A stretch of DNA of 64,000 bases from Pseudonocardia sp. CNS-004. Its GTDB lineage: Bacteria > Actinomycetota > Actinomycetes > Mycobacteriales > Pseudonocardiaceae. Location of the stretch: positions 230,405 to 294,404 of the forward strand of contig MKJV01000090.1 in NCBI GenBank assembly GCA_001942185.1, in the 5' to 3' direction. Below are positions 57,034-64,000 of this stretch, piece after piece. Position 1 is the first letter of the stretch. Every line of letters starts with the position of its first letter. The position numbers were made by a program, and so were the translations under genes. The notes under the pieces were generated by a model. That model saw only the letters and a program-made list of their open reading frames with translations, searched no databases and had not been told where the DNA came from.

Positions 57034-57875
57034 TCAGGGCGCCACCGCGACCACGGCGCCGACGACGGCGCGGCCACTGACCAGTGCCGTGTCGTTGTGC
57101 CGTGCCCCCGGCACCTCGACGTAGGACGCGCCCGCGGCGTCCGCCACCGCCCGGCTCTGCGCGACCGGCACGATCTCGTCGGACCCGCCCGCCACCACCA
57201 CGACCGGCGCCCGCACCGACCGCACGTGCTCCAACAGCGGGAACCGGTCCCGCAGCAGCGCCCGGACCGGCAGGAACGGGTAGGCGCGCGCGCCCACGTC
57301 GGCGAGCGTGGTGAACGGGCTGCGCAGCACCAGCGCCCCCACCGGGTGCTCGGTCGCGAGGACGGTGAGCGGCGCGCCACCGAGGCTCTCGCCGAACAGC
57401 ACCAGCCGGTCCGGCGCCACGCGACGCTCCTCGACGAGGTACCGGTACGCGGCGGTGACGTCGGCGCCGAGGCCGTCCTCGGTCGGCGAGCCGGGGTTGC
57501 CGCCGTAGCCGCGGTACTCCACCAGCAGCACGTCGAAGCCCTCGGCCGCAAGGGCCCGGGCGAGCGGCACCCGCAGCACCCGCGAGCCGCCGTTGCCGGG
57601 CGCGACGAGCACGGTCCGGTCCCGGGCCGGTCCCGTCGCGGGCGCCCACCACGCGGTCAGGGCCAGCCCGTCGCCGGTGTGCAGCACGACGTCGCGGCCG
57701 CCGTCCAGGTACGCGCCGGCCGGCCCGTCGGCGCCCCGAACGGCAGGTAGACCAGCCGCCGCTGGAAGACCCACGCCAGCGCGACGACCACGGCCACCAC
57801 CACGACGACGGCGACGCCCACCCGCAGCGCGTGACCCATGCTCCGCCCGAGATCCCGAGGTTTTCGGGTGCTCAT
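57034..57875 (-). CDS. Membrane-anchored alpha/beta hydrolase (one frameshift)
   Basis: About 280 residues. N-terminal anchor (VGVAVVVVVAVVVALAWVFQ) followed by RRLVYLPFG, as in the BEM46-like hydrolases. Nucleophile elbow LFGESLGGAP (Ser), acid GGSDEIVPVA (Asp), His in GARHNDTAL. The anchor and the catalytic domain are in adjacent frames joined by one missing base near 57735. Start ATG 57875. Its stop lies 22 bp before the SRPBCC gene. Confidence 0.8.
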
Positions 57876-57914
57876 GGTAGTCGGTGGGGCCGTCGAGGCC
57901 CGATACTCGCGATC

Positions 57915-59254
57915 ATGGTTGCAACGTCGCACCTGAAGCGGGTCCTGGGCATGCCATCGATCGTGCTCTTCGGGCTCGCCTACCTGGTGCCGCTCACGGT
58001 GTTCACCACCTACGGCGTGGTCACCGAGCAGACGTCGGGGCACCTGCCGGCCGCCTACGTCGTCACGCTCACGGCGATGCTGTTCACGGCCTACAGCTAC
58101 GGGCTGATGGTGCGGGCCCATCCGTTCGCCGGTTCGGCCTACACCTACACGCAGCGGTCGTTCGGGCCCCACCTGGGTTTCATGACCGGGTGGGCGCTGC
58201 TGCTCGACTACCTGTTCCTGCCGATGATCAACTATCTGGTGATGGGCATCTACCTGCAGGCCGCGTTCCCGGCCGTCCCCGTCGCGGTCTGGATCGTCGC
58301 GCGATCGTGCTGGTGACCGGCCTGAACGTGCTGGGCATCAGGCTCGTAGCGCGGATGAACTTCCTGCTCGTCGCCGTCCAGGTCGTGTTCATCGCCGTCT
58401 TCCTGGTGGCCGTGGGCCGCACGGTCGCAGGCGCCGGCCTGCCGTCGCTCATCGAGCCGTTCCTCCCGGGCGGCGGCGAGGCATCGGCGGTCCTCGGCGG
58501 CGCGGCGATCCTCTGCCTGTCCTTCCTCGGGTTCGACGCCGTCTCGACGCTGTCGGAGGAGACCCACGACCCGCGCAGGCGCATCCCCCGCGCGATCATG
58601 CTGGTGACGGTGATCGGCGGCGCGCTGTTCATCCTCGTCTCCTACGCCGGGCACCTGGTCTTCCCACGGTTCTCGGAGTTCACCGACGTCGACTCCGCCG
58701 CCCTGGACGTCGTGGGCGCCGCGGGCGGTACCGCGCTGACCGCGTTCTTCACCGCCTCCTACATCGCGGGCTGCTTCGGGTCGGCGATGGCCTCGCAGGC
58801 GAGCGTCTCGCGCATCCTCTACGCCATGGGCCGCGACGGCGTACTGCCACCGGTGGTGTTCGGGCGGCTGCACCCGCGCTTCCGCACCCCGGCGCTCGCC
58901 ACGGCCGTGGTCGGTGTGCTGTCGCTGGTCGCGTTGGTGATCAGCCTCGAGCTGGCCTCATCGATGATCAGCTTCGGCGCGCTGGTGGCGTTCTCGCTCG
59001 TCAACCTGTCGGTGATCAAGCACTACGTGATCGACGAGGGGCGGCGGGCACCGGCGAACCTGCTCGCGTACGCCGTGGTGCCGGGCATCGGGGTGCTGCT
59101 CACGCTGTGGCTGTGGACCAGCCTGTCCGCCACCACGTTCGCCGTCGGGCTCGCCTGGATCGCCGCCGGGTTCCTCTACCTGCTCGGGCTCACCCGCCTG
59201 TTCTCGCGGCGGCCGCCGGAGCTGCACCTCCGCGAGGCCGAGCAGGTGTCGTGA
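57915..59254 (+). CDS. APC-superfamily amino acid/amine permease (one frameshift)
   Basis: About 447 residues with twelve helices. Helix 1 region SIVLFGLAYLVPLTVFTTYG and the Gly-rich turn, HPFAGSAYTYTQRSFGPHLG, and the helix 6 block LSFLGFDAVSTLSEETHDPR are typical of the YhdG/PuuP-like group. One missing base near 58300 breaks helix 4. It ends 3 bp from the convergent amidohydrolase. Confidence 0.88.
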
Positions 59255-59257
59255 CCG

Positions 59258-60828
59258 TCAGTCCGCCGGCCAGACCCGCGTACCGCCCACCCACGTCGAC
59301 CGCACCGGTACGGCCGCGATCTCGTCCGGCGCCACGGCCGCGAGGTCCGCGTCCAGCACCACGAAGTCGGCGAGCCTGCCCGGCGTGAGGCGACCCTTGA
59401 TCGCCCCCTCGCCCGTGGCGTGCGCCGACCCCGCCGTGTAGACCGACAGTGCGTCGAGCACGTCGAGGCGCTGGCCGGCCCCCACGACGAGCCCGGCCGC
59501 CGTACGCCGCGTGACGAGGCTCGCCATCGCGAGCAACGGGTCGATCGGCACGATCGGGAAGTCCGACGAGCCGCCGACCGCGACGCCCGCCTCCATGAAC
59601 GACCGGTGGGCACACGCCATCTCGACCCGCTCGCCGTAGAAACCGTGCACTGCCTCCCCGAACAGCGCGATGAACGGGCCGAAGGGCACCGGCGTCACGC
59701 CCGCGCGGGCGATCCGCGCGATCAGCGCCTCGTCGACGATGCTGCAGTGCTCGATCCGGTGGTTCGGCCGGCCCGGCCGATCGGCCAGCCCCTCCAGCAC
59801 GTCGAGGACCTTCGCGATCGCCAGGTCTCCGTTGGCGTGGACGGCGACGCGCAGCCCGGCCGCGTCGACCGCGCGCACCATCTCCGCGAACTCGGTGTCG
59901 CCGAGCACCTGCAACCCGTTGTCCCCACCGGTCGCGCTCACGTACGGGTGCCGGCACAGGCACGTGCCGCCGGAGAACGCCCCGTCGAGCATCAGCTTCA
60001 CGCCCGCGAGCTGCAGGTGCGTGGCGTCCGGCTGCTCCGCGGGCCACGCGGCGGCGTCGAAGTAGCGGTGCCACAGCAGCATGCTCACCCGCGGGGTGAG
60101 CACCCCCTCCCGCCGCGCCGCGGTGTACATCCCCCGTTCGAGAGGGGTGACGATCGCGTCGCAGTAGGACGTGATGCCCACCCGGTGCAGCTCGGTGTTG
60201 ACCTCCTGCAGCGCGACGACCTGCGCCTTCTCCTCGCCGCCGGGGGCGATCGACGCACGCCCGGGCCCGGGGAGCCACGGGCCCAGCCACGCCTGCTCGA
60301 ACATCCAGCCGTCGAGGCGCCCGTCGGCGCCCACCGTCAGCTCGCCGCCGGGTGGGGCGTCGGCGGACGTGCCGTAGCCGAGCACCTCCAGACCACGGCT
60401 GTTGGTGACCGCGCGGTGGAACGTGTACTGGACGATCACGACGGGGTGCTCGGTGGACACGGTGTCGAGGAAGTCCCGGTCGACGCCGGGCACCTCCCGC
60501 TCGTTCAGCGGCTGCCCGACCACCCACTCCCCCGGCGGGTCGTGGCGGCCCGGACCCGCAGGGCGTCGCGGACCGCGTCCCGGTCGGCGGCGGCCGACAG
60601 GTCCACCCGGACCCGGGCCAGCGCAGCCTGCGACGGATGGCAGTGCGCGTCGTTGAACCCGGGGACGACGAGCGCGCCGTCCAGGTCGACCCACTCCGCG
60701 GACGGGTACCGGTCGCGCAGGTCCGCCCGCGTACCGGTGGCCGCCACCCACTCGCCGTCGACCGCGAAGGCCTCCGGCTCGGGCCCCTCGTCGAGGGGCA
60801 CGATCCGCGGGCCGGTGAAGATCCTCAT
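59258..60828 (-). CDS. YtcJ-like amidohydrolase (one frameshift)
   Basis: About 524 residues of the amidohydrolase-3/YtcJ family: GFNDAHCHPSQAAL provides the HxH metal pair, LRVAVHANGDLAIAKVLDVL and PNHRIEHCSIV the later His ligands, VAVGGSSDFPIVPI the final Asp, and GRLTPGRLADFVVLDADLAA the C-terminal composite domain. One missing base near 60545 separates the first 95 residues. It overlaps the upstream TIM-barrel gene by ATGA, so it is third in the operon that begins with the DgoD-like gene. Confidence 0.85.
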
Positions 60829-61769
60829 ACCACCGGCACCGCGAGGCCGCTCGCGCCGAGCTCCGACGTGACGAGGTCGGGCGCGGCCCGCCGCAGGAAG
60901 CCGAGCCCGATCTCGGCGCGCCGCACCCGCTCCCGGGACAGCTGGACGTTGAGCGCCTCGAACTGCCCGCCGCTCGGGTAGACGTCCGGGTGGTTGCGCA
61001 GCCCGAACTTGACGTAGATCGGCGCGAGCACCCGCACCAGCTCCGCGATCTCGTGGTGGCGGACGAACCCGCCGAGGGTGTCCGGGGACTCCACGTACAT
61101 GTCGATCGGGATCTGCGTCGCGGCCCGGATCGAGGCCAGCCGCGGCAGGCTCAGACCCGGCGGCACGTTGTAGGTGTCGGCGCCCAGGTCCTGCATCAAC
61201 CGCACGCTCACCGGGTTGGACGCCATCATCTGCACCGACACCTTCACCACGAAGTCCGGCGCGATCAGCCCCGCCTCCTTCATGTGCCGGGTCATCAGCA
61301 GCAGGCCCTCGTCGGCGACGAGCGCACCGCGCACGCCCAGGTCATTGGCGCGCACGAGGTCCTCCATCGCGTACGCCAGCTGGTCGGCGCCCTCGTGCCG
61401 GCAGCCGACCGACCCACCGGTGGGTGTGCGGACCTGGGCGCCGATGTCCCACGGTGCCCGCGGGCCGACGAACAGCGACAGCTCCACCCGGCGCGCGGCG
61501 CAGGCCCGCACCATGTCGGTGATCTCGGCGTCGGTGGCCAGCATGATCCCGCTGCCGGAGGAGACGCGGTGCACGCGCACGCCCCGCGCGTCGGCCTCGT
61601 CGAACACGGCCTGCAACGCCGCGGGCCCCTCGACGCTGGGGATCTCGGTGCGGTACTGCGCCCCGTCCGGGAACCGCAGCGGCGAGTCGGGCAGGTCGTT
61701 CGCCTCGCGGGCCGGGTAGCCGAGGCGGGTCAGGAGGTCGGCGACGGCCGTGTTCTTCCCTGCGCTCAC
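60825..61769 (-). CDS. TIM-barrel protein of uncertain family (peptidase U32-like)
   Basis: 314 residues from GTG 61769, which overlaps the stop of the upstream enolase gene (GTGA). I do not recognise it firmly. It alternates strands and helices like a barrel (VELSLFVGPRAPWDIGAQ; NPVSVRLMQDLGADTYNVPP; ATQIPIDMYVESPDTLGGF) and resembles U32-peptidase-like proteins. It has no signal peptide. Operon position between a sugar-acid dehydratase and an amidohydrolase suggests a metabolic lyase or aldolase role, but this is only contextual. Confidence 0.5.
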   Translation of the reverse strand: MSAGKNTAVADLLTRLGYPAREANDLPDSPLRFPDGAQYRTEIPSVEGPAALQAVFDEADARGVRVHRVSSGSGIMLATDAEITDMVRACAARRVELSLFVGPRAPWDIGAQVRTPTGGSVGCRHEGADQLAYAMEDLVRANDLGVRGALVADEGLLLMTRHMKEAGLIAPDFVVKVSVQMMASNPVSVRLMQDLGADTYNVPPGLSLPRLASIRAATQIPIDMYVESPDTLGGFVRHHEIAELVRVLAPIYVKFGLRNHPDVYPSGGQFEALNVQLSRERVRRAEIGLGFLRRAAPDLVTSELGASGLAVPVV

Positions 61770-62920
61770 CACGGGGCCACCGCCCCGTCGGCGGTGTGCC
61801 ACACCGGCAGCGTCCAGCCGCCGTCGAAGTCGTCCTCCGTGCGCTCGGCCTCCGGCAGCAGCTCCACACCGAGCCCGGGCGCGGTGGGCGCGGCCACGTG
61901 CCCGTCGACCACCTCGAACGGCGTGCTGACCAACCCCGTGCCGAGGTGCAACTGCTCCTGCGCGAGGAAACCCGGCACCGTGAGGGCCAGGTGCACGCTC
62001 GCCGCGAGGTTCACCGGCCCCAGCGGGTTGTGCGGCGCGAGGGCCGCGAAGTACGTCTCTCCCATTGCCGCGATCTTGCGCCCCTCGGAGATGCCACCGC
62101 AATGGGCGAGGTCCGGCTGGAGCACGGCGGCCGCCCGCTGTTCGAGCAGCTCGCGGAACCCCCAGCGCGTGAACAACCGCTCCCCCGTGGCGATCGGCAC
62201 GGTGGTCGAGCGGGCGATCTCGACCATGGCAGGCACGTTCTCCGGCAGGCACGGCTCCTCGACGAACAGGGGCGACAGCGGGGCGAGCTCGGCGATCAGC
62301 ACCTTCGCCACGGCAGGCGAGACGCGGCCGTGGAAGTCGATGGCGATGTCGACGTCGTCGCCGACCGCCTCGCGCAGCGCCGCGAACCGCTCCACCTGCA
62401 GCTTCACGAACCCGCGCGACTCCACCGGGCGGGCGGGCCCCGGCAGCGCGGTCTTGATCATCGTGAACCCGGCGGCGACCGCGGCCCGCGCCTTCGCCGT
62501 GAGCCCGGTGATGTGTTCCTCGGCCGTCGACCGGTCGAACGCCCCCCAGTCACCGACGTTGATGTGCTGGTACACCCGCACGCGGTCGCGGACGGCGCCG
62601 CCGAGCAGCACGTGCACCGGCACCCCGAGGTGCTTGCCGAGGATGTCCCACAGCGCCTGGTCGACCGCGGAGATCGCGCTGCAGAGGATCGAGCCGCTCG
62701 GGTAGAACGTGGACCGGTACATCAGGTTCCACAGGTGCTCGATGCGCCGCGGGTCCTGGCCGAGCAGGAGCTCCTCGAACTCGCGCAGGGCCGCCTCGAC
62801 GACCCGCGCCTTCCCCTCCAGGCATGCCTCGCCGATGCCGACGATCCCGTCGTCGGTGTGCAGCTGCAGGAACGAGTAGCGCGGCCGGACGTGGAGGACC
62901 TCGAATTTGACGATCTTCAT
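61766..62920 (-). CDS. Mandelate-racemase/enolase enzyme, galactonate-dehydratase (DgoD)-like
   Basis: A 384-residue enolase-superfamily enzyme. Metal and catalytic residues fit DgoD: Asp and His in DIAIDFHGRVS, Glu in LFVEEPCLPEN, Glu in TGERLFTRWGF, and His in APHNPLGPVN. DgoD dehydrates D-galactonate to 2-keto-3-deoxygalactonate; close relatives act on other aldonates. ATG 62920 has a GAGGAG site. The operator-like repeat at 62936 and the divergent IclR gene point to local control. Confidence 0.85.
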   Translation of the reverse strand: MKIVKFEVLHVRPRYSFLQLHTDDGIVGIGEACLEGKARVVEAALREFEELLLGQDPRRIEHLWNLMYRSTFYPSGSILCSAISAVDQALWDILGKHLGVPVHVLLGGAVRDRVRVYQHINVGDWGAFDRSTAEEHITGLTAKARAAVAAGFTMIKTALPGPARPVESRGFVKLQVERFAALREAVGDDVDIAIDFHGRVSPAVAKVLIAELAPLSPLFVEEPCLPENVPAMVEIARSTTVPIATGERLFTRWGFRELLEQRAAAVLQPDLAHCGGISEGRKIAAMGETYFAALAPHNPLGPVNLAASVHLALTVPGFLAQEQLHLGTGLVSTPFEVVDGHVAAPTAPGLGVELLPEAERTEDDFDGGWTLPVWHTADGAVAPW

Positions 62921-62935
62921 ATGGCTCCTCGCCAA

Positions 62936-62951
62936 GTTCACGAGTATGAAC
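62936..62951. promoter_or_regulatory. Inverted repeat GTTCA-N6-TGAAC in the enolase/IclR divergent promoter
   Basis: GTTCACGAGTATGAAC, 16-31 bp upstream of the DgoD-like start, in an A/T-rich pocket; AAGTTCGATATGCA follows. Likely operator for the IclR protein encoded next to it. Confidence 0.5.
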
Positions 62952-63029
62952 TAAGTTCGATATGCAGTGTCCGGAACCGCGCGGAGCGGTGTCAAGGGGC
63001 CGGGCGGGCCGCGGTGGAAGGATGAGGCG

Positions 63030-63823
63030 GTGACGGCAGGAGGCACGGCGGCCGGGGGAGCGGTCAAGTCCGCCGACCGCGCACTGGCCATCCTCGACGC
63101 GGTCGCCGACCGCGGATCGCTGCGCTTCAACGACCTCGTCTCGCAACTGGGCCTGCCCCGGTCCAGCGCGCACGCGCTCCTGCAGACCCTCGTCGACCGC
63201 GGCTGGCTGGACCTCGACGCGGACACCCGCCGGTACACGATCGGGCTGAAGGCCTGGCACGTCGGCCAGGCCTACCCGGGCCACGGCGACCTCGTGGCGA
63301 TCGCGAAACCGGTGATGGACGCGCTCGCGCGCGACGTCGGTGAGACCGTGCAGCTCGCCCGGCTCGACGGGCTGGAGAACGTGTACATCGCGATCAGCGA
63401 GTCGGCCCAGCCGATGCGGCTGGCGTCGACGGTCGGCGCGCGCCTGCTCGCCCACGCCACCGGCATCGGCAAGGCGCTGCTCGCCCAGCTGCCGGCCGAC
63501 GAGTGCGGGCGGCGGCTGCGGTCGCGACCCCTGCCGTCGTTCACGCCCTCCACGGTCACCGACCCGGACGAGCTGGAGGCGATCGTCGGCGAGGCCCGCA
63601 CCCGGGGCTGGGCACGCGACGACGAGGAGGTGCTCGTCGCTGCCGGTGCGTCGCCGTCCCGCTCACCGACGACGGCCACGGGCTGGTCACGGCCCTGTCC
63701 GTCACGGCACCCAGCGCCCGGTGCGGGCCCGACTGGCCCGCAGCCGTCCTCGGCCCGCTGCAGTCCGCGGCCGCGACGATCCGGGCCCGCACCCCCACCG
63801 CCCTGAACCGGAGGACCCCGTGA
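63030..63823 (+). CDS. IclR-family regulator (one frameshift)
   Basis: About 265 residues: HTH (LRFNDLVSQLGLPRSSAHAL), effector domain (VGETVQLARLDGLENVYIAI; LLAHATGIGKALLAQLP). The last part (VAVPLTDDGHGLVTALSVTA) follows one missing base near 63650, where GG stands for an expected GGG. GTG start 63030. Divergent from the DgoD-like operon and overlapping (GTGA) the next gene, an SDR. Confidence 0.88.
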
Positions 63824-64000
63824 GCATCCCGCCCGCACCGCCTGCGGAGTTCGCCGGCCGCACCGCCGTGGTCACCGGCGCGGCAAGGGCATCGGCGCCG
63901 CCGTCGCCACCCGCCTGGCCACCGCGGGCGCCGCCGTCGTCGCGTGCGACGTGGACGGCGACGCGCTGCGCGAGCACGCCGGACGGCTGCGCGCGGGCGG
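63820..64000 (+). CDS. Short-chain dehydrogenase/reductase, 5' part (frameshift; cut by window end)
   Basis: The first 60 codons of an SDR: AEFAGRTAVVTGA, then GKGIGAAVATRLATAGAAVV gives the TGxxxGIG cofactor motif, and VACDVDGDALREHAGRL the acidic NAD-specific turn. The motif is interrupted by a missing G near 63880 (GG for expected GGG). GTG start overlaps the IclR stop. The rest lies beyond the window. Confidence 0.85.
   Translation, partial: MSIPPAPPAEFAGRTAVVTGAARASAPPSPPAWPPRAPPSSRATWTATRCASTPDGCARA

Overview
The window is one continuous stretch of very GC-rich DNA (roughly 70-73 % G+C by eye) with dense, mostly operonic genes. Many genes start with GTG, many gene pairs overlap as ATGA or GTGA, and families typical of actinomycetes recur (IclR, F420-type LLM and PPOX enzymes, Methyltransf_19, CaiB, actinobacterial ABC sugar importers). 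A Pseudonocardia-like or other Pseudonocardiaceae chromosome is the best guess. I see no phage, plasmid, transposase, rRNA, tRNA or CRISPR.

A striking property is that about 28 genes are interrupted by about 34 frameshifts, and each one I resolved has the sign of a single missing base. The few I inspected at base level lie at short G or C runs. I treat these as sequence errors in intact genes, give full-length spans, and note the breaks.

Layout. 1-2.4 kb: end of an amidohydrolase, an alpha/beta hydrolase and an IclR regulator. 2.4-6.1 kb: metH behind a well-formed S-adenosylhomocysteine (SAH) riboswitch. 6.2-19.7 kb: an apparent aromatic-catabolism island containing a meta-cleavage-type hydrolase, an acyl-CoA-dehydrogenase-like monooxygenase, a P450, a lone MetE-core protein, a PPOX protein, an MDR oxidoreductase, a LigA/LigB ring-cleavage pair, a citryl-CoA-lyase-like protein, a CaiB CoA-transferase, an IclR regulator, an ATZ/TRZ-type amidohydrolase and an MFS transporter. 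Three of its promoters share a 17-bp palindrome TGTCCGC-N3-GCGGACA.

20.2-25.0 kb: a ProU/OpuB-type osmoprotectant importer operon ending in a nitrilase and a VOC protein. 25.1-26.1 kb: an IclR remnant and a MntA/HepT toxin-antitoxin pair. 26.2-32.4 kb: a sugar ABC importer with ThuA and Gfo/Idh enzymes, divergent from a LacI regulator with two operator-like sites. 32.4-34.7 kb: a membrane sulfatase/LTA-synthase-like protein and a methyltransferase. 35.2-40.6 kb: a TctCBA tricarboxylate transporter divergent from its CitA/CitB-like two-component system. 40.7-46.0 kb: a second sugar ABC importer with a mannonate-dehydratase-like enolase and an alcohol dehydrogenase. 46.0-55.5 kb: a methyltransferase, an orphan binding protein, a GH4 glycosidase with an AraC regulator, an FNT channel divergent from cyanase, a creatininase-family enzyme, a chimeric small ORF, and an aldo/keto reductase divergent from an AraC regulator. 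55.5-64 kb: an LLM oxidoreductase operon, an APC permease, and a sugar-acid (DgoD-like) operon divergent from an IclR-SDR operon cut by the window end.

The junctions between convergent genes carry palindromic intergenic repeats. Two copies of one about 135-bp composite element sit at 7.7 and 19.8 kb, a second family sits at 20.0 and 34.8 kb, and isolated nested inverted repeats sit at 44.9 and 52.1 kb.
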